Assembly: GCA_020846145.1 (NCBI GenBank)
Contig: JADLEL010000050.1
Coordinates: forward strand, 1 to 37,678
Length of the DNA stretch: 37,678 bases
Origin: Pirellulales bacterium
Lineage (GTDB): Bacteria; Planctomycetota; Planctomycetia; Pirellulales; Thermoguttaceae
Direction: 5' to 3'
Positions within the stretch are counted from its first letter, which is position 1. The number at the start of each line of letters is the position of its first letter. Shown piece after piece: positions 18,556-28,700 of the stretch. A model generated the notes under the pieces. The model was not told where the DNA came from and did not search any database. It saw nothing but the letters and a program-made list of their open reading frames with translations. Position numbers and translations under genes: made by a program.

Positions 18556-19827
18556 ATGACAGCATCCAACTCTTGGAAAAATTGTCTGGAGTATGCCGCC
18601 ATCAGCGATGTGGGGCTTCGCCGGGCGAATAACCAGGACAGTTACGCGGTCTTTCTAGCGGGAACGCAGCAGGATTTCGACGAGCGGGGGCATTTCTTCC
18701 TGGTCGCCGACGGCATGGGCGCCCATGCGGCGGGCGAATTGGCCAGTAAGATCGCCGCCGATGTCGTGCCGCTCACCTACCATAAACTTCGCGAAAAATC
18801 CCCGCCCGACGCCCTCCTCGCCGCCGTGCTCGACGCGAACGATCAAATCCACAACCGCGGTTCCGCAAGTCCCGACTTCAAAGGCATGGGCACGACGGCC
18901 ACCGCCTTAGTCCTCCTCGCGGAAGGCGCGCTTTTGGCGCATGTAGGCGATAGCCGGGCGTATCGACTGCGGGGAGATCGCATCGAACAACTCACTTTCG
19001 ATCACAGCCTGGTTTGGGAATTGCAAGCCGCGGGACAAAACATGGACGATCCGCCGCCCAGTTACGTTCCGAAAAACATTATCACCCGTTCGCTCGGCCC
19101 CAACACGTTGGTGCAGGTCGATCGGGAAGGCCCGTTTCCGCTGCAAGCCGGCGACACGTTTCTCTTGTGCAGCGACGGACTCTCCGGTCAGGTGCAAGAC
19201 GCCGAAATCGGGGCCGTTCTCGCCTGTCTTCCGCCCGCCGAAGCCGCGCAATCGCTGGTGCATATCGCCAACCTTCGCGGCGGACCGGACAACATCACCA
19301 TGATCGTCGCCAAGGTGCTCGGACCTCAAATCGCCGATGACGGCGAGCAATCCACCCCGCCAAATTCTTCAACCGCGCGGATTCGGCCGGTCAATCCCTG
19401 GATTTGGACGATCCTGGGTACGTCGGCCTTGGCGGCGCTCGGTTTTTTCGCCATGGGCCAGTGGGCGATCGCCCTGTTGGCCCTCTTGGCGGCCGTGGCC
19501 GCGGGCATTACGGCGGCGTTCCAACGGCAAGTTCCGGCGGAGGAAGGATGGGCCGTTTCGGGAAAACGGCTCGGCAATGGTCCGCACGTAATGCGCGATT
19601 GCGCGCCGAATGAGGAATTCATTGACCGCCTGGCCGACATGATGCTCCAACTCCGCGACGCCGCCGCGAGCGAGCAGTGGCAGGTCGATTGGAACCGCTT
19701 CAACCGGCATCTCTCCCTTGCCGAAACCGCCCGCCAAGCCGCCGATTTCACCGCCTCCGGCCGCGAATATCTCCGCGCCGTCAGCTTTTTGATGGAGCAA
19801 CTCAAGCGGCAGAAGCCGAGCGAATAA
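18556..19827 (+). CDS. PP2C-family serine/threonine phosphatase with C-terminal membrane helices
   Basis: The 423-residue protein opens with a PP2C domain (about 14-260) holding the metal and phosphate motifs: ISDVGLRRANNQDSY, LVADGMGAHAAGELAS, GMGTTATALVLL, AHVGDSRAYRL, LCSDGLSGQV and GGPDNITMIVAKV. The aspartates for the two metal ions are all present. Two closely spaced membrane helices follow (about 280-318: WTILGTSALAALGFFAMG and IALLALLAAVAAGITAAF). The last 100 residues are a helical cytoplasmic tail. Such enzymes reverse Hanks-type Ser/Thr kinases; no kinase gene is in the window. The ATG has no clear ribosome site. The 289 bases to the divergent lipoprotein gene should hold both promoters. 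Confidence 0.93.
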   Translation: MTASNSWKNCLEYAAISDVGLRRANNQDSYAVFLAGTQQDFDERGHFFLVADGMGAHAAGELASKIAADVVPLTYHKLREKSPPDALLAAVLDANDQIHNRGSASPDFKGMGTTATALVLLAEGALLAHVGDSRAYRLRGDRIEQLTFDHSLVWELQAAGQNMDDPPPSYVPKNIITRSLGPNTLVQVDREGPFPLQAGDTFLLCSDGLSGQVQDAEIGAVLACLPPAEAAQSLVHIANLRGGPDNITMIVAKVLGPQIADDGEQSTPPNSSTARIRPVNPWIWTILGTSALAALGFFAMGQWAIALLALLAAVAAGITAAFQRQVPAEEGWAVSGKRLGNGPHVMRDCAPNEEFIDRLADMMLQLRDAAASEQWQVDWNRFNRHLSLAETARQAADFTASGREYLRAVSFLMEQLKRQKPSE

Positions 19828-19929
19828 ATCCTTGCCCGCGGTATGGCGCCTGCGTAGAATGCCGATGGGTCGGCAATTTTGCGGTTCCCGGCGCCACTCT
19901 CTCTATCCCGCGAACCGGAGGTGATTAAT

Positions 19930-20778
19930 ATGCCGCAGCGCCACTTGACGGACGAGCAGGTCGCGGCCTTCCACCGCGACGGTTATGTATTCGTGAAAAA
20001 CTTTCTGGATGCCGAGGAAACGCAATTGCTGCAGACGGCCTGCCGATCCGACGCCCTGCTCCAGCAGCACGCGATGGATGTCCGCGATGCGGCGGGGCGA
20101 AAAACGAATCTGTCGCTCTGGAACCATCCCGGCGACGACATCTACGGCGCCATCGCCCGCAGCGAAAGGATGGTCGATGCGGTCGAGCGACTGCTGGAAG
20201 ACGAAGTCTATCATTACCACTCGAAACTCAGCGCCAAGGAGCCGCGGGTGGGCGGGGCGTGGGAGTGGCACCAGGATTACGGCTATTGGTACAACAACGG
20301 CTGCCTCTATCCCGACATGCTCAGCGCGTTCATCGCCATCGATCCCTGCACGCGCGAGAACGGCTGCATGCAGGTGCTCCGCGGCTCGCACCGCATCGGG
20401 CGGATCAATCACGGCTTCGCCGGCGAGCAGAGCGGCGCCGATATGGAGCAGGTCGAAGTCGCCAAGCAACGCCTGGAACTCGTCTATTGCGAGATGGAGC
20501 CGGGCACGGCGCTGTTCTTCCACAGCCTCACGCTGCACGCCTCCGAGGCGAACTTAAGCGACAAGCCCCGCTGGGGACTCATCTGCTGCTACAACAGCAA
20601 ACACAACGATCCCTACAAGGAAAGCCACCAGCCGCGCTACACGCCTTTGACGAAGCTCCCCGATTCGGCCATCAAGGCCATCGGCGCCAAGCCCACCGCC
20701 GCCACGCAGCAATTCCTTCGCCAGGAAGACGACCGCACCACGCGGCAATTGGACGTGGAAACCGTCGAGGTCAAGTAG
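19930..20778 (+). CDS. Phytanoyl-CoA dioxygenase (PhyH) family, Fe(II)/2-oxoglutarate enzyme
   Basis: The start at 19930 ([20 protein letters not shown]) is fixed by an excellent GGAGGTGAT ribosome site 6-7 bases upstream; a longer frame from 19879 would ignore it. The 282-residue protein has the PhyH hallmarks: the N-terminal [14 protein letters not shown], the iron ligands H and D in [10 protein letters not shown], then [19 protein letters not shown], a second histidine in [13 protein letters not shown], and an arginine in DKPRWGL for 2-oxoglutarate. Members hydroxylate lipids, small metabolites or natural products; the substrate is open. No pathway partners are next to it. Confidence 0.9.
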   Translation: MPQRHLTDEQVAAFHRDGYVFVKNFLDAEETQLLQTACRSDALLQQHAMDVRDAAGRKTNLSLWNHPGDDIYGAIARSERMVDAVERLLEDEVYHYHSKLSAKEPRVGGAWEWHQDYGYWYNNGCLYPDMLSAFIAIDPCTRENGCMQVLRGSHRIGRINHGFAGEQSGADMEQVEVAKQRLELVYCEMEPGTALFFHSLTLHASEANLSDKPRWGLICCYNSKHNDPYKESHQPRYTPLTKLPDSAIKAIGAKPTAATQQFLRQEDDRTTRQLDVETVEVK

Positions 20779-20839
20779 TGCAGTGATTCACAATCGTGTC
20801 AACTTATAAATACCTGTCCAACATCAACTCCGCGATTTT

Positions 20840-20899
20840 CTCGTTCCCAGGCTCCCGCCTGGGAACGCAATGTCCGCGAGGCTCCCGCCTCGCAGAATC
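20840..20899. repeat. Palindromic intergenic repeat, family B, copy 2
   Basis: Two hairpins in a row: GTTCCCAGGC/GCCTGGGAAC (20843-20866) and GCGAGGC/GCCTCGC (20876-20893), both with a TCCC loop. Related to 2546-2646. Confidence 0.8.
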
Positions 20900-20971
20900 G
20901 CCAACCAAACCTTGCCCGCAGTGAACAAAACTCGGTCTCGATACTGGACTGGTTCTAAGGTAGCAAAGAGG

Positions 20972-21044
20972 AGGACAGACTTTCCCGCCCGTCCATAAAT
21001 AATGATTGGATGGGATGGATAGGGCAGACGGGAATGTCTATCCT
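20972..21044. repeat. Inverted repeat downstream of dnaE
   Basis: AGGACAGACTTTCCCGCCCG (from 20972) pairs with GGCAGACGGGAATGTCTATC (to about 21042), with a few mismatches, around a 27-base centre. It lies 28 bases past the dnaE stop codon and may act as a transcription end for the minus strand. Confidence 0.7.
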
Positions 21045-21071
21045 CATGGAATTTCCGTATTAACCGCCGAG

Positions 21072-24000
21072 TTATCGTCCCCAGCCGTTGCCGTTTCCTC
21101 CCCTTGCCCCCGTATTCGGCGGCGCCGTCAGTAATCTGAAATTCCCGGGGCCGAGAAGCTCGTCGATGCGGTGGCGGAGTTCGGGATTGATCGCCACCGC
21201 TGCGTCGGAGCATTTGCAGGTGATGCGGTGGCCGTCGGCAAGGCAGAGCAGGAGCTGCAGTACGGTCGGGCCGGGGTAGCCGCGGAGGATTTCGCGGAGC
21301 AACGGAAGCTTGTTCGCGCCGTGGCGGTCTTCTTGGACGCGGATCAGTACGCCGCGGGTGTAGCGGGCGGGGAGGTCTTCGAGGCGGATCACTTCGTTTA
21401 CGATGAAATTCGCCTCCGTGCTGCCCGGCCGCTTGTCGATCGAACCGCGAAGGACCACGATCGCGTCGGCCTGGACGAGCGATTCGTACTGCGCGAACTG
21501 CTCCGGCCAGCAGATGGTCCGCATGATGCCCTCGGTATCTTCGAGGTCGAACATGGCGTAGCGGCTGGGGCTGCCGGGCTTGGGGTTCTTGGTGTTCGAG
21601 AACTTGATCGACCCGATCATCCCGCCGAGCATCGCTTCGCTGCGATGATCGAGCGCGGCCGCTTCGACGGTCGTGTGCGAGCAGTACGTTTTGAGCGTGC
21701 CGACATGTTCGGCCAGCGGATGGCTCGACAGATAGAAGCCCAGCACCTCTTTTTCCTTGGCGAGTTTGTCCTTTTCTTCCCACTCGGGCAGATCGGGGAG
21801 CAGGCCGGAATCGACTTCGGCCGGCTCCTCGGCGTCGTCGAACAGCCCGCGCTGGCCGCTCTTGCGGTCGGAGGCGGCCGACGCGCCGGATTGCAGCGCG
21901 CGGTCGATGGCGGCGAAAACGGCGGAACGCCGTCCGCCGGCTGCGTCGAACGCGCCCGCCTTGATGAGCGATTCGATGGCCGTGCGGTTGACCGCGCTCG
22001 GATCGAGCCGTTCGCAGAAATCGAAGATGCTTTTGTACGGTCCGCGGGCCGCTCGTTCGGCGATGATCGCGCCGGCGGCCGCGCCGCCGCAGCCTTTGAT
22101 GGCCGAGAGGCCGAAGCGAATTTTCCCGTCGGCCACGGAAAATTCCTCCATCGAGGTATTCGCGTTCGGCGGCTCGACGGCGACGTTCATCCGCTGGCAA
22201 TCCTCCAGATGCTCGACGAGCGAGTCTTTTTTCTTGAAGTTACGGCCGGAGATGTCGCTCGTCAGAAGTGCGGCCATGAACTCGACCGGCCAATGGGCCT
22301 TGAGGTACGCGGTCATGTAGGCGATCAGCGCGTAGGCGGTCGAGTGGCTCTTGTTGAAGCCGTAGCCGGCAAATTTCTTGATCAACTCGAAGATTTCCTC
22401 GGCGTCTCTCTTGCTCATTCCCTGCGCGTGCGCCCCTTCGACGAATTGCTCTTGATATTTGGCGATCGTATCGAGCTTCTTCTTGCCGATCGCCTTGATG
22501 CAGGTGTAGGCGTTGGCCAGCGGGATGCCGCCCAAGCGGTTGATGATCCGCATGACCTGCTCCTGATAGACCATCACGCCGTGCGTTTCCTCGAGCACTT
22601 CCTTCATCACCGCGTGCTTGTATTCCGGCCGTTTCCGCCCGTGCTTGACTTGGATGTAATCTTCGACCATGCCGCCCTCCAACGGGCCGGGCCGGTAGAG
22701 CGCGTTGGTGGCGATAATGTCGCGAAAGCCGTCGGGCTTCATCCGCTGCAGGAGGTCGCGGATGCCGCCGCTTTCGAGTTGGAACACGCCCTTCGTTTCG
22801 CCGCGGCAAAACAAAGCGTAAGTCTCCTTGTCGTCGAGCGGGAAGCGGTAGGGATTGATTTTTTCGTGCGTCGTCTGTTCGATCAGTTCGATGACCTTCG
22901 AGAGGATCGTCAGGTTGCGCAGTCCGAGGAAGTCCATTTTCAAGAGGCCGGCTTTCTCGATGTCGCCCGCTTCCCATTGCGTGATGTTTTCCTCCTTGTC
23001 CTTGACGCGCTGCAGGGGAACGTACTCGGTGAGCGGGCGGTCCGCGATGACCACGCCCGCCGCGTGCGTGCCGACGTTGCGGGCGAGTCCCTCGATGCGC
23101 TTCGCCAAATCCAAAAGCTCGCGGACGATCGGATCGGTGTCGTAAAGTTTTTTTAGCTCGTCGGACTTTTCGAGGGCGTCTTGGAGCGTGATGTGCAGTT
23201 CATCGGGCACTTTGGCCACTACGCTATCGACTGCTGGGATGGGCATGCCCAGCGCGCGGCCCACGTCGCGGATCGCCGCCCGCGCTTGCAAGGTGCCGAA
23301 GGTGCCGATCTGGGCCACGGTGTCGTAGCCGTAGCGCTCCTTGGTATATTGGATCACCTCGCCGCGGCGCTGCTGGCAGAAGTCGATATCGATATCGGGC
23401 GCTTCCAGCCGGTTTTCGTCGAGGAACCGCTCGAACAGCAGATCGAACTCCAGCGGGCAGACGTGGCTCAAGTGCAGCGCGTAGCTCACCAGCGCGCCGA
23501 CGCCCGATCCGCGGGCGTTCGCCTGAATGCCCTGCGAGAGGGCGAAATGCACGAAGTCCCACACGATCAGAAAATAATTCGCGAAGCCCAGCTTGTTGAT
23601 GACCGTCAGTTCGCGGTTTAATCGGGCCATCACCTCTTCGGATAGCTCGCCGCCGATTTCGCCGTTCCTCCAGCGGTCGGCGCGGTGGGAATAATTCTCC
23701 CTCAAGCCTTCGATGCAGAGATCGTAGAGATAATCTTCCGATTTTTTCTCGTCGGGCGGCACGAACACGGGGAAATGCCGTTGGCCGATTTCGAGGTCGA
23801 TGTTCACCGAGTCGGCGATTTCCTGCGACCGCTTGACGGCGTCCTCGAAGCCGGCGAACGTGGCGTACATCTCCTCGGGACTGCGCAGATAGAACTCGTT
23901 GGTTTCCATCTTCATGCGGTTCGCGTCGGTGCGGAACTTGCCGGTGTTCACGCAGAGCAGGATATCCTGGGCTTCGGCGTCCTCGCGGCGGACATAATGC

Positions 24001-24641
24001 ACGTCGCTGGTGGCGACCGTGGGCACGCCCATCCGCTTGGCCAGATCGACGGCCGGGGCGAGCGCCGCCCGCTGGATTTCGAGGCCGTTGTTCTGGATTT
24101 CGATGTAATAGTTTTTGCCGAACGTTTTTTGGAACCAGGCGACGACCTCTTCGGCCTTTTTCAAATTCGGTTCGCCGCCGGCCAGGAGCAGCCGGTTGAC
24201 TTCGCTCGAGATGCAGCCGCTCAGGCAGATGATCCCCTCGCGGTGGGCTTCGAGGATTTCCTTGTCGATGCGGGGCTTGAAATAGAAGCCTTCCAAAAAT
24301 GCCATCGACGAAAGCTTGATGAGGTTCTTGAAACCGGCCGCGTTCTGCGCCAACAGCGTGATGTGGTAGCTCGCTTCCTTGCTGCCGCCGCCGGTCGATT
24401 CCTTGACCGTCCGGCTGCCGGGGGCGATGTACGCCTCGATGCCCAGCACGGGATTGATGCCCAGTTCCTTCGCCGCCTGATAGAACTTGAGCGAACCGTG
24501 CAGGTTACCGTGGTCGGTGAGCGCGAGCGCGCTCATTTGCAGGTCTTTCGCACGCTTCAACAGCGCCTTGATCTGGCCGGCTCCGTCCAACAAGCTGTAA
24601 TGGCTGTGGCAATGCAAATGCGCAAACGGCGGCACGCTCAT
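21072..24641 (-). CDS. dnaE: DNA polymerase III alpha subunit (replicative polymerase)
   Basis: At 1189 residues this is a full-length DnaE. The N-terminal PHP domain has its histidine motifs (HLHCHSHYSLLDG, LTDHGNLHG). The polymerase core carries the catalytic aspartates in APDIDIDF (about 410-417), FERFLDENRL just before it, and the conserved YRPGPLEGGM. Then come the finger and clamp-binding parts, and a C-terminal OB-fold (about 985-1070, with AMLGGMIGSIKFSN and YAMFDLEDTEG). The last 20 residues are Gly/Asn-rich (NTGARGGNGNGWGR). It copies DNA in the cytoplasm together with the sliding clamp. The start at 24641 follows a GGAGGG site. Members normally stand alone, as here. PHP metal ligands appear intact, so proofreading in cis is possible. 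Confidence 0.97.
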   Translation of the reverse strand: MSVPPFAHLHCHSHYSLLDGAGQIKALLKRAKDLQMSALALTDHGNLHGSLKFYQAAKELGINPVLGIEAYIAPGSRTVKESTGGGSKEASYHITLLAQNAAGFKNLIKLSSMAFLEGFYFKPRIDKEILEAHREGIICLSGCISSEVNRLLLAGGEPNLKKAEEVVAWFQKTFGKNYYIEIQNNGLEIQRAALAPAVDLAKRMGVPTVATSDVHYVRREDAEAQDILLCVNTGKFRTDANRMKMETNEFYLRSPEEMYATFAGFEDAVKRSQEIADSVNIDLEIGQRHFPVFVPPDEKKSEDYLYDLCIEGLRENYSHRADRWRNGEIGGELSEEVMARLNRELTVINKLGFANYFLIVWDFVHFALSQGIQANARGSGVGALVSYALHLSHVCPLEFDLLFERFLDENRLEAPDIDIDFCQQRRGEVIQYTKERYGYDTVAQIGTFGTLQARAAIRDVGRALGMPIPAVDSVVAKVPDELHITLQDALEKSDELKKLYDTDPIVRELLDLAKRIEGLARNVGTHAAGVVIADRPLTEYVPLQRVKDKEENITQWEAGDIEKAGLLKMDFLGLRNLTILSKVIELIEQTTHEKINPYRFPLDDKETYALFCRGETKGVFQLESGGIRDLLQRMKPDGFRDIIATNALYRPGPLEGGMVEDYIQVKHGRKRPEYKHAVMKEVLEETHGVMVYQEQVMRIINRLGGIPLANAYTCIKAIGKKKLDTIAKYQEQFVEGAHAQGMSKRDAEEIFELIKKFAGYGFNKSHSTAYALIAYMTAYLKAHWPVEFMAALLTSDISGRNFKKKDSLVEHLEDCQRMNVAVEPPNANTSMEEFSVADGKIRFGLSAIKGCGGAAAGAIIAERAARGPYKSIFDFCERLDPSAVNRTAIESLIKAGAFDAAGGRRSAVFAAIDRALQSGASAASDRKSGQRGLFDDAEEPAEVDSGLLPDLPEWEEKDKLAKEKEVLGFYLSSHPLAEHVGTLKTYCSHTTVEAAALDHRSEAMLGGMIGSIKFSNTKNPKPGSPSRYAMFDLEDTEGIMRTICWPEQFAQYESLVQADAIVVLRGSIDKRPGSTEANFIVNEVIRLEDLPARYTRGVLIRVQEDRHGANKLPLLREILRGYPGPTVLQLLLCLADGHRITCKCSDAAVAINPELRHRIDELLGPGNFRLLTAPPNTGARGGNGNGWGR

Positions 24642-24828
24642 GGCTCCCTCCGCAGGTAGAAGAACTTATCCGTCTAACGCTATTTTATCACGGCCGAGAC
24701 GTTGCGGAAGGGTGGGCGAAAGGATGCGGATGATCGAAACAAGCCGGAAAACTCGCGGAATGCTTCTAAAATGAGCGGTAGGCTGATGAATCCGGAAAAA
24801 ACAGAAAGAATCGTTGTTCCCGGTATGG

Positions 24829-25199
24829 CTATTTCAAAGGTAGAATTCGCACGCGGCTTTTCGTTAATTCGACGATCACCAACGCTCCCGAGGTTAATTC
24901 GGATTCGTATTTTTTCAAAGCAGCCAATACCACCGGACCGATGTGTTCCGGCAGAACTCGTTGCGAACGAACTTGAATCACGCTGGGCGCTTCCGCATGA
25001 GTCAGCGCCAAACCGCGCTGAAATCGAGATCGTGAGTGAAAACTACGTGCTTGTTTTCCGCCGCCCAATCCATGATGATGGCATCATCCGCCCGCGGATC
25101 GCCGACGGCGGACCAATGAACCGCCGACCAACCTGCCCGTTCGAGCAGCGGTATCCATTCCGGAGACAGGTTCATGTCGATGACGAGCCGAAGACTCAT
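24829..25199 (-). pseudogene. DUF5615 PIN-like toxin, broken by a one-base frameshift
   Basis: The start ATG at 25199 overlaps the antitoxin stop in ATGA. The first part reads SLRLVIDMNLSPEWIPLLE and ends VVFTHDLDFSAVWR-stop at 25002. The natural continuation, LALTHAEAPSVIQVRSQ...LPEHIGPVVLAAL...SRVRILPLK, lies in the next frame and ends at 24829. One missing T (three T in place of four, opposite the A run 25010-25012) explains the break: restoring it gives FSAVLALTHAE, the usual family sequence. The aspartates of the PIN-like active site (VID, THDLD) are in the first part. Without the fix the protein has 65 residues instead of 123. DUF5615 proteins are putative RNases paired with DUF433 antitoxins. 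A sequencing error is the alternative. Confidence 0.85.
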
Positions 25200-25423
25200 G
25201 GAGCCACCAAATCCTCCTCGCGTTCTTCCAACCTCCATGCGGCATAAGCTAGCGCCTCGTCAAGATCGGCCGGCTCGAGATAGGGATAAGCCTCGAGGAT
25301 GCGTTCGCGCGATTCGCCGGAAGCCAGCAGGCCCACGACAGTCCCAACGGTAACGCGCAATCCCCGAATACAGGGTTTGCCGCCCATCACTGCGGGATTA
25401 TGAGTGATGCGAGAAAATTTCAT
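25196..25423 (-). CDS. DUF433 antitoxin (VapB45-like)
   Basis: 75 residues from ATG 25423, chosen because GGAG lies 6 bases upstream; an adjacent ATG at 25426 is the alternative. MKFSRITHNPAVMGGKPCIR and GLRVTVGTVVGLLASGES are the DUF433 signature (NPxVxGGKPxIRGxRI), followed by ILEAYPYLEPADLDEALAYAAWR. DUF433 proteins are small DNA-binding antitoxins that repress their own operon. The gene is complete, overlaps the damaged DUF5615 toxin by 4 bases, and so may persist as an orphan antitoxin. Confidence 0.92.
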   Translation of the reverse strand: MKFSRITHNPAVMGGKPCIRGLRVTVGTVVGLLASGESRERILEAYPYLEPADLDEALAYAAWRLEEREEDLVAP

Positions 25424-25729
25424 CATAAGCTCCGATCGAAAAGGTATTTTTTGCCGATCGATTTCTTCCATTATGACTTCTGGCATCCCAATCGTACACC
25501 CCCTCAATCTTACTATCGACACTAGACATCCACGATCTTTTGCCCGCAATCCCTTTGAAATATGTCGCCGTCAAATCTCGCCGAATGATTCTCCGCGGTG
25601 GATCGTTGCCGGGATTGACAGAACGAATGATGAGCGGCAAAATTGGCAATCGTCCTTGTCCAAGGTTATCTATTGGCGGGACGTTCGCGCTGGAAATGCG
25701 TCGTCGGACACTAAGGGATTGGTTTCAAT
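25424..25729. other. Gap between the antitoxin and the restriction-modification gene
   Basis: About 300 bases between divergent genes. It should hold the promoters of both; I see no clear repeat, RNA gene or coding frame in it. Confidence 0.4.
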
Positions 25730-28700
25730 ATGGCTTCGCTCAACCTCAAACCTACCCACAAGGCCGTTGCGGCATATTACGACGCGCTGGCGCAGTTCGA
25801 AAAACTCGGCGTCAAGCACGAAGGGGCCGTCCGTTCCGCCTTCCAAAACCTTCTCGAACATTGCGCCCGGCTGGTGGGCCGCACGCTGATTCCCGAATAC
25901 CAATTCAAATGCAAGAGTGGAAAATCGCTGACTCCCGACGGGGCCATCGTCGATTCCCTGAGCCAAGTGCTGCGTTACGGATTGTGGGAAGCCAAGGATA
26001 CCGACGACGACCTCGATAAAGAGATCAAAGCCAAGTTCAAAGCCGGATACCCCGACGACAACATTTTATTCCAGGAGCCGCGGCGGGCGGTCCTCTACCA
26101 AAACGGCGAACGATTCCTCGATGCCGATCTTACCGAGCGCGATCGACTCATCCATGCCCTCGACCTTTTCTTCGGCTGGCATCCGCCCGCCTTCGATCAA
26201 TGGGAGAAAGCCGTCGAGGAATTCAAGGACCGCGTACGGGAATTGGGCGACAATCTGGCAAAACTCATTCGCGGCGAACGCCAAACCAACGTCAAATACC
26301 GGGAAGCCTTCGAAGAATTCCTGGAACTTTGCCGCGCTTCGCTCAATCCGAATCTTTCCGAAAGCGCCGTCGAGGAGATGGTGATCCAACACCTTCTCAC
26401 CGAGCGGATATTCCGCAAGGTGTTCGATATCGGCGACTTCATGCAGCGCAACGTGATCGCCCAGCAGATCGAAAAAGTCATCGAGGCGCTGACTTCGCGC
26501 TCCTTCAGCCGGGATTCTTTCGTCAAGACCCTCGAACATTTCTATATCGCCATCGAGCAGGCCGCCGAAACCATCGGCGATTTCAACGAAAAGCAGCGCT
26601 TCCTGAACACGGTTTACGAGCGGTTTTTCCAAGGGTTCTGCGTCAAGGTCGCCGATACCCACGGCATCGTCTATACGCCGCAGCCGCTCTCGGTTTTTAT
26701 GGTCGCCAGCGTGGAACACGTTTTGCGAACGGAATTCGAATCAACCCTCGCCGATCGAGATGTTCATATTCTCGACCCTTTCGTCGGAACGGGCAATTTT
26801 ATCGTCAACCTGATGCGGCTCATACCGAAAAGCGCGCTCAGGCACAAGTTCCGCTACGAACTGCACTGCAATGAACTGATGCTCCTGCCATACTATGTCG
26901 CCTCGATGAACATCGAGCACGCCTTTTGGGAAGCGACCGGAACTTACGAAGCCTTCGAGGGTATATGCCTCGTGGATACCTTCGAGACGGCCGAGAAGAA
27001 GCAGAAGGAATTCGACATTAACGAAGCCAATACCAAGCGAGTTAAACGACAGCTTAAATCGCCCATCAAGGTCATCATCGCCAATCCCCCGTACAATGCG
27101 GGACAGGCCAACGAAAACGACAACAATAAGAATCGAAAGTACGAGGAAATCGACCGGCGGGTTCGCTCAACCTACAGCGCGGACTCCGAAGCCACGCTCG
27201 TCCGCAAACTCAGCGATCCTTATGTGAAGGCGATCCGCTTCGCGTCCGACCGCATCGGCGAGGCGGGCGTGGTCTGTTACGTGAACAACGACAGCTTCAT
27301 CGCCGAGAAGTCGTTCGACGGCATGCGCAAACATCTTGCGCAGGATTTCGACATCATTTACGTTTTGGAGCTTGGCGGCAACGTGCGCAAAAATCCCACG
27401 CTCTCGGGCACGACGCACAATGTGTTCGGCATCCAGGTGGGAGTCAGCGTCAACCTCTTCGTCCGATTGCCGAAAAAAAAGGATGCCAAGCGGCACGCCA
27501 AGATTTATTACCATGCCGTTCCGGTCGATTGGCGCAAAGAGCAGAAGTACGATTTTCTAAATGCAGCCGAATCGATCGCCAACGTGAAGTGGCGAAGGCT
27601 CAAGCCCGACGAGAAGAATCATTGGCTGACGAATAAAACGGACGGCGAGTTCGCGCAATTCATTCCTCTTGGGAGCAAAAAGTATCAGGCGCTCAGCAAC
27701 CTCGGCCATCCCGTCATCTTCCGAACGTATTCGTTGGGCGTTTCCACCAACCGCGACTCCGTGGTTTACGGATTCGATGCCGAAAGGCTCTCGAAACGAG
27801 TGGAACGATTTATCGACGATTACATTGCGGAATTGGACCGTTGGAGAAAGAAAGCAAAACCGCCTGAAAATCCCAAGCAATTGCCCCAGTACATCGATAA
27901 TTTCGTGAGTTACGAAAAAGTCAAGTGGAGCCGGGACCTTAAACTCAAATATGCCAGGAAAGTCTATCTCGAATACTCCGAATCTTCAATCTGCGAAAGC
28001 CTCTATCGGCCTTATACCTCACAGTTGCTTTATCACCAAAAAGGCGTTGTCGATCGACCCGCTCCCAGCGAGATCTGGTTTCCATCGGTAAAAAGCCGAA
28101 AAGAGAATGTACTGTTGTGCGTTAATCTCACGGTCGAACGACCTTTCGCATGCATTGCAACCAACTTGATTCCCAACTTGGTTTCAACGGCAGGTTTTGG
28201 TTCTGCAACCTATTGCTTTCCCCTCTACACTTACCGCGAAAATGGCAAGCAAAGGGAGGATAATATCCCGCTCTTTGCGTTGCAACACTTTCAGAAGCAT
28301 TACAAGGACAAGTCGATCAAGCGGGAGGATATTTTCCATTACGTTTACGCATTGTTGCATCATCCCCGATATCGGGCCGACTTCGCCGAGAACCTCAAGC
28401 GCGAATTGCCGCGAATTCCGCTTTCGGGCACGACCGCCGATTTCCACGCCTTCGCAAAGGCCGGCCGGAAACTGGCCGATCTGCACGTCAACTACGAGCA
28501 ACAAAAACCATATAAACTCAAGCAAATCGAAAATCCCGAAGCGCCGCTCGACTGGCGCGTCGAAGCGATGAAACTCAACAAGGAGAAAGACGCCCTCTTC
28601 TATAACGACTTTCTCACGCTGGCGGGCATTCCTCCCGAAGCATTCGCCTATCGCCTCGGCAATCGCTCCGCGTTGGAATGGATCATCGACCAATACCGCG

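Noticed and set aside
20824..22200. 458-codon minus-strand open frame overlapping the dnaE 3' end
   Set aside because: Other phase of dnaE, very Arg/Pro-rich, and it runs through a palindromic repeat.
21171..23156. 661-codon open frame on the plus strand, antisense to dnaE
   Set aside because: It is a shadow of the dnaE codon pattern in G/C-rich DNA: residue content is His/Arg/Gly-rich with no domain, and dnaE on the other strand is certain.
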